From Anaerolineales bacterium (lineage in GTDB: Bacteria > Chloroflexota > Anaerolineae > Anaerolineales > DRMV01): DNA of 14,723 nt. Positions 7,419-13,603 of this stretch are shown here, piece after piece. The stretch is taken from assembly GCA_015494815.1 (NCBI GenBank), contig WGAK01000091.1, positions 1 through 14,723 of the forward strand. Direction: 5' to 3'. The first letter of the stretch is position 1; the number at the start of each line of letters is the position of its first letter. A program made the position numbers and the translations under genes. The notes beneath the pieces are model-generated. The model saw only the letters and a list, made by a program, of their open reading frames with translations, did no database searches and had not been told where the DNA came from.

Positions 7419-8654
7419 CTATGCCGCGTCGTCCGCAGGTGGCGCAGCCACGATTTCGCGGGCCGCGTCCAGCAAAGCGCGAATTTCCTCCGGCGGCTTG
7501 TGCCTGGATTGCCAGTAGCGCTCCAGCAACTCCAGGGGCGTCAGGCTGCTCACGGGCGTATCGGGGGGTAGGCGCAGGCGGTTTTCGGCCACGGGCCGGC
7601 GAATGAGGCGGAAATGCAGCGCGGCCGCGGCGTGCCGACGCAGCGCGTCCTCGTCAATCACCCGCTCCAGGGCCGCGGGATATTCCACCACCAACCGCAC
7701 CAGCGCGCCCTCCAGGGCTTCGGCCGGGCCCAGGGCGTCCAGCAGGCGCCGCATTGCGCCGTCGGCCTGCTCCAGGCGCACGAAGCGCTGCACCAAAGGC
7801 CGCAAGTGGGGGATGGGACGCCAGTGCACCTGGGTGCGCCCCCGCTCGACCTCGGCCAGCACGAAGCCCTTGTCCTCGTCGGCTTCGCCGAAGTCCACCC
7901 GCTCGATGGAGCCCGGGTACACGATGGGCGGATGTCCCGCCGCGTTGAGGTTCTGGTGCTTGTGGATATGGCCCAGGGCCACATAGTCCAGCCGCGGATG
8001 GTGCAACACATCGCGCGGCAAGACGAAATCCGCGTCCAGGGCCAGCCGCCGCTCGGCCCCCAAGCGCGCGCCTCGCACCGACGCGTGCGCGGCCAGCAGC
8101 GCGGGCCGGTCGTCGGTCAGGCGCTCCAGCCAGCCCAACAGCAGGCGCTGGAGCCGCTCTTCTTGCGCGGCCTGCCAGTCGGCCTGGGGGGGCAGGTCCA
8201 GCGCGGCCACCAGCCGCGAGCGGGTCATCCAGGGGATGCCAAGCAGGTGCGCCTCGACGCCGAACAACTCCTCGGGGCCCAGGAGCACGGGGCGGTCCAC
8301 CACCCGCACATAAGGCGTGGCTAAGGTGGCAAACACCTCCAGCGCGTGGGCTCGGCCCAGCGCGGGGGAGAGGTCGTGGTTGCCCACCACCAGCACCGTG
8401 GGGATGCGCGCGTCGGACAGGCGCTTGATGCGGCGGGCCCACTCACGCAAATAGGTCGGCGCGGGGGAACGGTCTTTGAAGGCGTCGCCGGCGAAAATGA
8501 CCAGGTCCACCCGTTCGGTGATGGCCGTCTCGACGATGGTGTCCAGGGCCCGCAGGAAGTCCATCACCCGCACGGGCAGGCCCGTCTCCGGGTCGCGACG
8601 GCCATAGGTGGCGATGTCAATGTGGGCGTCGGCAAAATGCAAAATGCGCAGCAT
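7419..8654 (-). CDS. sbcD: SbcD-type nuclease subunit (Mre11-family calcineurin-like phosphoesterase)
   Basis: A 411-residue Mre11/SbcD metallophosphoesterase, expected to cut DNA ends and hairpins with an SbcC/Rad50 ATPase. All family metal-binding motifs are present: D9-x-H11 (HFADAHID), GD57 (IFAGDAFKD, 54-61), N92-H93 (VVGNHD), H190 (LLAAHAS), and H229-x-H231 (ALGHIHKH). SIERVDFGEADEDKGF (249-264) is typical of SbcD, as is the C-terminal LTPLELLERYW. The start chosen is the ATG at 8654 with GAGG 5 nt before it; a GTG two codons earlier (8660) is possible and would change nothing functional. SbcD is normally paired with sbcC, but the next gene is dnaG and no sbcC is visible, so the partner must be elsewhere or just beyond the window. 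It is the first gene of the leftward operon. Confidence -1.
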   Translation of the reverse strand: MLRILHFADAHIDIATYGRRDPETGLPVRVMDFLRALDTIVETAITERVDLVIFAGDAFKDRSPAPTYLREWARRIKRLSDARIPTVLVVGNHDLSPALGRAHALEVFATLATPYVRVVDRPVLLGPEELFGVEAHLLGIPWMTRSRLVAALDLPPQADWQAAQEERLQRLLLGWLERLTDDRPALLAAHASVRGARLGAERRLALDADFVLPRDVLHHPRLDYVALGHIHKHQNLNAAGHPPIVYPGSIERVDFGEADEDKGFVLAEVERGRTQVHWRPIPHLRPLVQRFVRLEQADGAMRRLLDALGPAEALEGALVRLVVEYPAALERVIDEDALRRHAAAALHFRLIRRPVAENRLRLPPDTPVSSLTPLELLERYWQSRHKPPEEIRALLDAAREIVAAPPADDAA

Positions 8655-8684
8655 GGTCACCTCGTCTCCCCCGACGGGAGTTCA

Positions 8685-8713
8685 AGTATAACATGCGCGC
8701 GGGCGGGACACAA
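8685..8713 (-). promoter_or_regulatory. Probable promoter of the sbcD-dnaG-rpoD-carboxylase operon
   Basis: On the minus strand TATACT (8685-8690) is a good -10 box, with TTGTGT (8708-8713) exactly 17 bp upstream as a weak -35 (3 of 6 matches). Transcription would start near 8678, leaving a leader of about 24 nt containing the sbcD ribosome site. The -35 box lies inside the T-run of the ferredoxin terminator, so the two elements share bases. This is the only promoter-like site I found for the six genes down to 456; internal promoters cannot be excluded. Confidence -1.
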
Positions 8714-8743
8714 AAAACACGAGGGCCGCTAACGACCCTCGTG
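8712..8743 (-). terminator. Intrinsic terminator of the ferredoxin transcript
   Basis: An 8-bp perfect stem CACGAGGG (8736-8743 pairing with 8718-8725) with a 10-nt loop is followed on the minus strand by six T (8717-8712). It lies about 100 nt downstream of the ferredoxin stop codon and just before the sbcD promoter, so it separates the two leftward units. Confidence -1.
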
Positions 8744-8809
8744 CCGTGACAACCCGCGTGTTCCGCGCGGCAACCGGGGCGAGCCGGTCGCCTCGCGTCC
8801 GAACGCGTC

Positions 8810-8833
8810 GGGCCCAGGCCGAAGCCCGGGCCC
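8810..8833 (-). other. cUUCGg tetraloop hairpin in the ferredoxin 3' UTR
   Basis: Read on the minus strand, a 10-bp GC stem (one G-U wobble) closes a C(UUCG)G tetraloop, the exceptionally stable class of RNA loop. It begins 12 nt after the ferredoxin stop codon. No T-run follows, so it is not itself a terminator; a role in protecting the mRNA 3' end or pausing polymerase is inferred. Confidence -1.
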
Positions 8834-8844
8834 GAAATCCTGGC

Positions 8845-9258
8845 TTATTCTTCCAAAGCCGCGTACCCGGTTCCCTCGGAGAAGTAGCGGGCGTTGGCTT
8901 CGATGTCGGGGGTGAGGTCCACCTCTTGCCCGGCCTCCAGCACCACGGTGCAGGGGATGTTTTCCTCTTCGCCGTGGTGGTTGGTGTGGGTGTAGGGCTC
9001 GCCGCCTTCGCACTCGCTCGCGGCCAGGCTGATGCGCTCGCCGCCCTTGGCGACATAGGGCGCAGGCACCTCATCCTCGGGGAAGATGGCCTCGAAGGGG
9101 CACTCCGGCACGCACGCACCGCAGTCAATGCAGGTGTCGGGGTCAATGTAGAACAGCGGCCACTCGTCCACGGGCTTGCCGGGGACGATGCACTCCACGG
9201 GGCAGACCTCTACACAGGCCGAGTCCCGCAGACACAGGCGGGTGATGACATGAGTCAT
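8845..9258 (-). CDS. 7Fe-type (3Fe-4S/4Fe-4S) ferredoxin with a C-terminal extension
   Basis: A 137-residue soluble electron carrier. Eight cysteines sit in the first 53 residues: C9, C15-x3-C19-x3-C23 and C43-x2-C46-x2-C49-x3-C53-Pro. The opening MTHVITRLC, the phrase ACVEVCPVECI and CIDCGACVPECPFEAIF closely resemble FdxA-type seven-iron ferredoxins, where by analogy C9, C15 and C53 would hold a 3Fe-4S cluster and C19, C43, C46 and C49 a 4Fe-4S cluster. Two spacings differ from the usual form: five residues between C9 and C15 instead of seven, and 19 between C23 and C43 instead of about 14. After residue 64 there is a 70-residue extension with a HTNHHGEEEN patch and two further cysteines (C85 and C105 by my count); I do not recognise it. 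The start at 9258 has GAGGAGGAG just upstream; a GTG at 9273 lies upstream of that site and is rejected. The gene has its own promoter and terminator. Confidence -1.
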   Translation of the reverse strand: MTHVITRLCLRDSACVEVCPVECIVPGKPVDEWPLFYIDPDTCIDCGACVPECPFEAIFPEDEVPAPYVAKGGERISLAASECEGGEPYTHTNHHGEEENIPCTVVLEAGQEVDLTPDIEANARYFSEGTGYAALEE

Positions 9259-9293
9259 AGGACTCCTCCTCACAAGGGAATGGGATTGCCTTC

Positions 9294-9302
9294 ATTATAG
9301 CA
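9294..9302 (-). promoter_or_regulatory. Extended -10 promoter of the ferredoxin gene
   Basis: The minus strand carries TGC-TATAAT: a perfect TATAAT (9294-9299) preceded by the TGn extension (9300-9302). No TTGACA-like -35 is found at 16-18 bp. Transcription would start near 9287, giving a leader of about 29 nt that contains the ribosome site. Such promoters can work without a -35 box. Confidence -1.
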
Positions 9303-9371
9303 AAAATTCGGCGCGGCGGGGATGCTCCGCGGCATGTTGGGGCTCCTTTGGGGGCAAAAGGGTGTCGTCCC

Positions 9372-10745
9372 TCACGGGGCGCGCGGCAGCCACACATAGA
9401 AAATCGTGCCCTGGCCCACGGTGCTTTCCACCCAGAGGCGGCCACCCATGGCCTCGACCGCGCGCTGGCAAAAGGCCAGGCCCAGGCCCGCGCCCCGGCG
9501 TCGGGTGCCCGGCACGCGGTAGTAAGGGTCGAAGATGCGCGCCAGGTGCTCGGCCGCAATGCCTTCCCCATCATCTTGCACCAGCAGCAAGCCGCCTTCG
9601 GGGTGGGTGCGCGTCTCCAGGCGCACCGTGGTGCGGGCGTGGTGCAGCGCGTTGCCGGCCAGGTTTTGCACCACCCGCGCCAGCACCGCGGGGTCGGCCT
9701 GCACGGGCGGCAGGTCGGGGGCCAGGACCAACTGGCATGTCTTGCCCTGCTCCTCGGCCCAGCGGCAGAAGGACGCGGCCGCGTCGGGCACCACTTCGTC
9801 CAGACGCACGGCTTGCAGCGCCACGGGGAAGGTGCGCTCTTCCAGGCGGGCGACATCCAGCATGTCCTGCATCATCTGGTGCATGTGCCGCCCCGCCTGC
9901 AGCATGTCGCGGGCCCAGGCCTGCTGTTCGCCTTCCGCGTGCATGGCCAGCAACTCGGCGTGGCCCAGCATCACGCCCAGCAGGTTCTTGAGGTCGTGCA
10001 CCACCATGTTGATGAGCCCGCGTTTGTGCGCTTCCAGGCGTTGCAAGGCCGCGTGGGCTTCGGCCAGTTCGTGCACTTGCCGCTCGATGATGGCATACGA
10101 ACGCCGGGTGATGTACACCAGCAGGCCGAACAACACAATCGCGCCCAACGCCAGAGTGCCCCCGATGCGCCAGCGCAACACCTCGGCCCGCTCCAGGTAG
10201 GGCGTGACATCGAGATAAATCTCGAAGACGCGAAAAGGCTCGCTGTCGGGCGGCAGCGGCACATAGACCTCCACCAGCCACGGCGGCAGGCCCTGACTGG
10301 CCAGGTCGGGCTCGTTGGCCGTGCGGATGAGGTGGACCACCGGGCCTTGCTGCAGGGTTTGGGCCACGACGCGCGCGTCTTCGTCGCTGCGGGAACCCAC
10401 TTCGGCTTTGTTGGGGCTGTAGAGGATGCGCCCATCCGCGGCATAGACCTTCATCCAGGCCACGCCCTGGTCGTGGGCGCGCATCCGATACAGGCGGTCC
10501 AACTGCCGGTAGAAGCGGCGCACGTGCTCCATGTCGGTGTTCTGCTGGTCCACATAGCGCGCGAATTCATTGGCCAGCAGCCGGGCCACCAGGGTGGCTT
10601 CCCGCTGGGCCTGTTGCAGCACCTGTTCACGCACGGTTTGCGAAAGCAGCAGCAAAATGGCGATGCCTACACCCACAATGACCAGCGCGTAGGCCGTGAA
10701 AATGGTGCGAAAAGGCAAGCGGGGACGCGGGTCTTGGTCGCTCAT
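9372..10745 (-). CDS. Membrane-bound sensor histidine kinase, no response regulator nearby
   Basis: A 457-residue two-component sensor. TM1 (about 14-34) and TM2 (about 195-213) enclose a periplasmic/extracellular domain of about 160 residues whose VYAADGRILYSPNKAEVGSR (100-119) looks like a Cache/PAS-like sensor. There is no clear HAMP; TM2 leads into a helix (215-243) and the HisKA phosphorylation motif VVHDLKNLLGVMLGHAELL with the phospho-acceptor His250. The ATPase domain has the N box VVQNLAGNALHHA (358-370), G1 DDGEGI (391-396), F box IFDPYYR (404-410) and G2 RRGAGLGLAFC (416-426). Start at 10745 is supported by GAGG 5 nt upstream and by the hydrophobic segment that follows soon after; the 45 codons upstream in frame overlap the promoter. 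It is followed leftward, after 113 bp, by the ferredoxin gene and is divergent from the cupin gene. The ligand is unknown. Confidence -1.
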   Translation of the reverse strand: MSDQDPRPRLPFRTIFTAYALVIVGVGIAILLLLSQTVREQVLQQAQREATLVARLLANEFARYVDQQNTDMEHVRRFYRQLDRLYRMRAHDQGVAWMKVYAADGRILYSPNKAEVGSRSDEDARVVAQTLQQGPVVHLIRTANEPDLASQGLPPWLVEVYVPLPPDSEPFRVFEIYLDVTPYLERAEVLRWRIGGTLALGAIVLFGLLVYITRRSYAIIERQVHELAEAHAALQRLEAHKRGLINMVVHDLKNLLGVMLGHAELLAMHAEGEQQAWARDMLQAGRHMHQMMQDMLDVARLEERTFPVALQAVRLDEVVPDAAASFCRWAEEQGKTCQLVLAPDLPPVQADPAVLARVVQNLAGNALHHARTTVRLETRTHPEGGLLLVQDDGEGIAAEHLARIFDPYYRVPGTRRRGAGLGLAFCQRAVEAMGGRLWVESTVGQGTIFYVWLPRAP

Positions 10746-10769
10746 CCAATCCTCACTTCGTGGGCGTAT

Positions 10770-10778
10770 ATTGTACCA
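10770..10778 (-). promoter_or_regulatory. Extended -10 promoter of the histidine kinase, in the divergent kinase/cupin region
   Basis: The minus strand has TGG-TACAAT (TACAAT at 10770-10775, TGn at 10776-10778), which would give a very short leader (about 18 nt). A second TACAAT lies 13 bp upstream (10783-10788). A 7-bp inverted repeat, AATCCTC/GAGGATT (10748-10754 and 10779-10785), brackets the main -10 and could be an operator. On the plus strand TATATT (10767-10772) is a weak candidate -10 for the cupin gene with no good -35. Confidence -1.
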
Positions 10779-10795
10779 GAGGATTGTATCCGCGT

Positions 10796-10840
10796 GCGGC
10801 CCGGTAGGGGCCGCCAGGCCCGCGGGGCCTTTCGAGGCCC
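10796..10840 (+). promoter_or_regulatory. Structured leader before the cupin gene
   Basis: Two hairpins can form in the leader: a 7-bp stem GCGGCCC/GGGCCGC (10796-10802 with 10808-10814), and a 6-bp stem GGGCCT/AGGCCC (10825-10830 with 10835-10840) closed by a TTCG tetraloop. The second ends only 5 nt before the AGGAGG (10846-10851). A competing stem GGCCC/GGGCC (10817-10821 with 10825-10829) excludes the TTCG hairpin. High GC makes such pairings easy by chance, so a regulatory role is a guess. Confidence -1.
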
Positions 10841-10857
10841 GGCAAAGGAGGGCATCG

Positions 10858-11259
10858 GTGTTCGTTTTGCATCTTGCCACCGCGCCGCGTTACCAGCGCC
10901 CGGCCGATGGCATCACTTCCTATTTGCTGGCTTCGCCGCGCACCAGCCAGGCGCAACATCTGGTCACCACCTATGTGGTGCTGCAGCCGGGCGGGCGTCA
11001 GCAGCGCCACAGCCACGCAGCCGAACAGGTGTACTTCATCCTCGCCGGCCAGGGCCGCATGACCGTGGGCGACGAAACCCAAACGGTGCAGGCCGGTGAC
11101 TGCATCTTCATCCCCGGCGGCGCGCCCCACGGCCTGGTGAACACCGGCGCGGCCGCGCTGCACTATTTCAGCGCGGCCGCGCCGCCCTTCTCCGCGGAGG
11201 CGCTGCGCACGGCCTGGCCGCTGCCCGGCGAGGCCGATGAGCCTCCCGCGAGCCCTTGA
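10858..11259 (+). CDS. Small single-domain cupin protein
   Basis: A 133-residue cupin beta-barrel. Cupin motif 1 is GGRQQRHSHAAEQVYFILAGQG with metal ligands H51, H53 and E56-Q57 region; motif 2 is GDCIFIPGGAPHGLVNTG with H91. These four residues normally hold a divalent metal such as Mn, Fe, Ni or Zn. Stand-alone cupins include dioxygenases, sugar isomerases and ligand sensors, and the sequence does not decide between them. The start is a GTG with an AGGAGG 6 nt upstream (10846-10851); no ATG in frame is better placed. The last 25 residues are Ala/Pro-rich and probably flexible. The gene is alone in its transcript, bounded by the divergent kinase and by its own terminator. Confidence -1.
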   Translation: MFVLHLATAPRYQRPADGITSYLLASPRTSQAQHLVTTYVVLQPGGRQQRHSHAAEQVYFILAGQGRMTVGDETQTVQAGDCIFIPGGAPHGLVNTGAAALHYFSAAAPPFSAEALRTAWPLPGEADEPPASP

Positions 11260-11269
11260 GACGCGCGGC

Positions 11270-11304
11270 GGGCCGGGCCCGCGCCGCGAGCCCGGCCCTG
11301 TTTT
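11270..11304 (+). terminator. Intrinsic terminator after the cupin gene
   Basis: An 8-bp GC stem GGGCCGGG/CCCGGCCC (11270-11277 with 11291-11298) and a 13-nt loop are followed by TGTTTT (11299-11304). It begins 11 nt after the cupin stop and separates it from the converging lipoprotein gene, whose stop is at 11320. Confidence -1.
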
Positions 11305-11319
11305 CGCCAGAGGAGGGGC

Positions 11320-13011
11320 CTACGATTCCGACGACCCTGTGGTGACCACCCACAGCCGGTACGCGTCCTCGCTGGGCTGGGTGATGACCCATATCTGGCC
11401 CAAGCCATCGGAGGCCAGCCCGTGCACCGGCTCGTCGAAGGTCATCTGAGCCTCAACTTCGCCGCTGGTCGGGTTCACGCCCACCATGACCGCACCGTCG
11501 TCGGTCGTGCGCGCCACCCACAGCCAACGGCCATCGTAGGCCAGGGCCGTGCCGCACACGCCCAGCGTGCCGGCCGAGCGACCCTCGGCCGTAACCCCGG
11601 CCACGGGCAGAGGGTACCACGAATTCGAGCCGCCTACGGCCCCCTGAAGCGCCACCCACAGGGTATCGTGGGCCTGTACGGCATCGGTCGCGTCGAACTC
11701 GTTGACCCGGGTATCCTCAAGCATCCAGGCCAACTCATACGACTGCTCGAGCACCCCGGCGGAGGAATACCGCGCCGCGGACAGGGGGAACGTGTAAGGC
11801 TGCCAGAGCACCCACATCCCCGTATCGTCGGGCACAATGGCCACGACCGAGCCGGGCGTGTAGGCCATGTCCAGCAAGTCCTGCGGGCCGTTGACCAAGA
11901 GGAAGGGGTCGCCCTGGGCCTGCCCTTGCAGCGTGAACGGCCGGAACCAGGGCGCAGCCGGCACAGGGGCCGAGCGGAACATGCCGCTGCCCCCCACCCA
12001 CAGGGTGGCCGCGGTGGGTGCCACCGCGCGGGCGTGCGTGACGAACGGCAGGTCTTCGCCCGTATCCGGGTGCTGGTAAGTGAGGTCGGCCCATTCGGGC
12101 ACGGGGATTTCGCGTATCAACGCGCCGCTCTCGGGGTCGAGTTTGCGCACCACGGTGTCGGCCGCGGTCCACAACGCGCCCTGGCCGTAGGTGACATCAT
12201 CCCCCGCGCCGTGCACCGCGCCGATGGCCCGCACGGGGAAGTCCTGCTGCCACACCGATGTGGGCGAGGGCCAACCCTGGGTGCGCCAGGCATGCCATTG
12301 CTCCGGGGTCACCACCCCGTCGGGCGTCAGGCCCGAGGCCCGCTGGGCCAGACGCACGGCCGTTTCGGTCACCGGGCCGAAGGTATCAAGGGCAAAACTC
12401 GACGACGGGCACTGAATGAAGCCGTAGCGCAACAAATCCTGGTTCAGTTGCGCCACATCCTCGCCCGTGTCGCCCATTTGCAGCGAGCGCTGGGCGGACA
12501 ACATGCTCGTCACGGTGGCCGTGGCCGCGGCGGCTTGTTGCATATAGGCGCCATAAAGCGCCTGCCAGGTCATGGCATCCACCACGCCGGTGGTAGGCAG
12601 GGCCTGGTCTTGCTGAAAATGACGCACGGCCGCTTCGGTCTTGGGGCCAAAAATACCGTCCACCGGACCGACCTCGGTGTAGCCCAACGCGGTCAGCCAG
12701 GCCTGCACCATGTGCACGGGCCCGTCGGTGTACGCGTCACGGGTTCCGCGGGCCAGGTTTTGCCCTAAGGGCGGCACCGGGGGGAACGGGGCGGCTGTTT
12801 CCGCAGCGGTCGCATCCGTCGGCGCGGCCGTAGCCGACGGCTCGGGAGAAGGGGAGGGACGCGGCGCCACCGCCGAGGGGCGCGGGGGGCGGGTAGCCGT
12901 CGCGGCAACCACGGCCGTGGGCGAGACCGCGGTTCCCTGGCTGCAAGCGGCCAGCGTGGCCCAAACGAGTCCGACAACCACGACGAAACGCGTCACTTGT
13001 CGCCAACGCAT
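11320..13011 (-). CDS. Lipoprotein with two peptidoglycan-binding domains and a probable beta-propeller
   Basis: A 563-residue exported protein. Residues 1-23 are a lipoprotein signal: RWRQ, a hydrophobic VVVVGLVWATL, and a lipobox ending L20-A21-A22-C23. A Thr/Ala/Pro-rich spacer (25-80) follows. Two PG_binding_1 modules come next: about 95-153 (VQAWLTALGYTEVGPVDGIFG, TEAAVRHFQ, TGVVDAMTWQAL) and about 178-243 (GEDVAQLNQDLLRYGF, TFGPVTETAVRLAQ, PDGVVTPEQWHAW). The rest (about 255-560) has spaced phrases such as GQGALWTAADTVVRKLDPESG, AATLWVGGSGMF, AYDGRWLWVARTTDDG and GLASDGLGQIWVITQP, the pattern of blades of a beta-propeller. It may be anchored in the membrane and hold on to the cell wall; a catalytic site is not visible. 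The start at 13011 has AAGGAG 8 nt upstream and puts the signal peptide at the N-terminus; an in-frame ATG at 13068 has no ribosome site. Convergent with the cupin gene. Confidence -1.
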   Translation of the reverse strand: MRWRQVTRFVVVVGLVWATLAACSQGTAVSPTAVVAATATRPPRPSAVAPRPSPSPEPSATAAPTDATAAETAAPFPPVPPLGQNLARGTRDAYTDGPVHMVQAWLTALGYTEVGPVDGIFGPKTEAAVRHFQQDQALPTTGVVDAMTWQALYGAYMQQAAAATATVTSMLSAQRSLQMGDTGEDVAQLNQDLLRYGFIQCPSSSFALDTFGPVTETAVRLAQRASGLTPDGVVTPEQWHAWRTQGWPSPTSVWQQDFPVRAIGAVHGAGDDVTYGQGALWTAADTVVRKLDPESGALIREIPVPEWADLTYQHPDTGEDLPFVTHARAVAPTAATLWVGGSGMFRSAPVPAAPWFRPFTLQGQAQGDPFLLVNGPQDLLDMAYTPGSVVAIVPDDTGMWVLWQPYTFPLSAARYSSAGVLEQSYELAWMLEDTRVNEFDATDAVQAHDTLWVALQGAVGGSNSWYPLPVAGVTAEGRSAGTLGVCGTALAYDGRWLWVARTTDDGAVMVGVNPTSGEVEAQMTFDEPVHGLASDGLGQIWVITQPSEDAYRLWVVTTGSSES

Positions 13012-13199
13012 TATCCCAACTCCTTGGGTGGGTAAAACGAACGCAACGGTCATAGGATAGACCATCACGATTCAGATTTGGTCACGAATGGGTTTACACC
13101 GGGTCAAGGTCCGGTCGCCAATAGCCCGCGGTGGGCCCTGGCAGGGACGCGGACGCGTGCAAATGTCGCCGGAGGGTATGCCACGGATGACCAATCTCA

Positions 13200-13250
13200 C
13201 CCATCCCCCGATGAGCCGAGCGCAAGAGCGCCGCCGAAGCGGGGGATGGG
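13200..13250. repeat. Palindromic repeat with an 11-bp perfect stem
   Basis: CCCATCCCCCG (13200-13210) pairs perfectly with CGGGGGATGGG (13240-13250), enclosing a smaller hairpin GCGC-AAGA-GCGC (13220-13231). No T-run follows on either strand, so it is not an intrinsic terminator. It resembles an extragenic palindromic element. Confidence -1.
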
Positions 13251-13345
13251 AGGCGCCAATCAGGCGAGTCGCTTGAACCCTGCACCCCCAAAGCGGCACC
13301 CAGGCGCCGCACTCCAAAATGCATCCCGCTCGCGTGTCATTGCGA

Positions 13346-13384
13346 GGGCGCGCAGCGCCCTGTAGGGGCGCACGGCGTGCGCCC
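13346..13384. repeat. Two adjacent GC hairpins, extragenic-repeat-like
   Basis: GGGCGC-GCA-GCGCCC (13346-13360) is followed 5 bp later by GGGCGCAC-GGC-GTGCGCCC (13366-13384). Both are perfect stems with 3-nt loops. The phrases TCATTGCGAGGGCGCG and GTAGGGGCGCACGG resemble extragenic repeats I recall from Chloroflexota genomes; no search was possible. Confidence -1.
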
Positions 13385-13480
13385 GCTCCTGACGCCATCA
13401 GAACAGGAGCCTATACCCCCTCGCGTGAGGCCCAGGCCCTCGTCGGGCCCACGCAGGCGATGTCTTCGCCGCCTGGCAGC

Positions 13481-13509
13481 GGTCAGCGACCAGGCGTCAG
13501 GTGTCAGCG
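13481..13509 (+). repeat. Short tandem GTCAG-type repeats
   Basis: GGTCAGCG (13481-13488), GGCGTCAG (13493-13500) and GGTGTCAGCG (13500-13509) form a degenerate direct repeat of a GTCAGCG unit about 10-11 bp apart. Such strings are common in extragenic repeats; no function can be assigned. Confidence -1.
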
Positions 13510-13603
13510 CCCACGCCCCCAAAGTCACTTCCGGCCCTACGCCCCAAGATGGCCTGTTCACGGATTTCGGCGACATTTGCGCGCGCCCAGAGACGGCCCG
13601 CCC

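Larger units (their letters stand above)
13151..13588. repeat. Inverted pair of a 21-bp motif about 400 bp apart
   Basis: The sequence at 13151-13171 is the reverse complement of 13568-13588 at 19 of 21 positions; the shared core reads CGGCGACATTTGC on the right. The left copy is about 140 bp upstream of the lipoprotein start and the right copy about 16 bp upstream of the TetR -35 box. A degenerate third copy, ACAAATGTGCGGCC, lies at 13607-13620. They might be binding sites for one regulator or the ends of a decayed small mobile element. Confidence -1.
13012..13603. other. Long intergenic region of about 590 bp without a convincing gene
   Basis: Several short open frames exist on both strands, but none has a good ribosome site together with recognisable protein sequence. 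The region carries the upstream sequence of the lipoprotein gene (no good -35/-10 pair found), several inverted repeats and a set of short direct repeats listed separately, and lies just before the TetR promoter. Its composition is less coding-like than its neighbours, with several short palindromes reminiscent of extragenic repeats in Chloroflexota genomes (recall only). Confidence -1.

Noticed and set aside
8655..8660. GTG start two codons upstream of the sbcD ATG
   Set aside because: It cannot be excluded, but GAGG 5 nt before the ATG at 8654 is the better placed ribosome site and the protein motif starts right after it.
9259..9273. Upstream GTG start for the ferredoxin
   Set aside because: It precedes the GAGGAGGAG ribosome site; the ATG at 9258 matches the usual MTxVIT start of the family.
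10746..10880. Upstream in-frame extension of the histidine kinase
   Set aside because: It would overlap the cupin start and both promoters; the ATG at 10745 has its own ribosome site.
9348..11099. Long plus-strand frame of 583 codons across the kinase and cupin start
   Set aside because: It is antisense to the kinase and in a different frame from the cupin; no protein family is visible in it.
13012..13068. Upstream start of the lipoprotein gene
   Set aside because: No ribosome site is present there, and the signal peptide would no longer be at the N-terminus.
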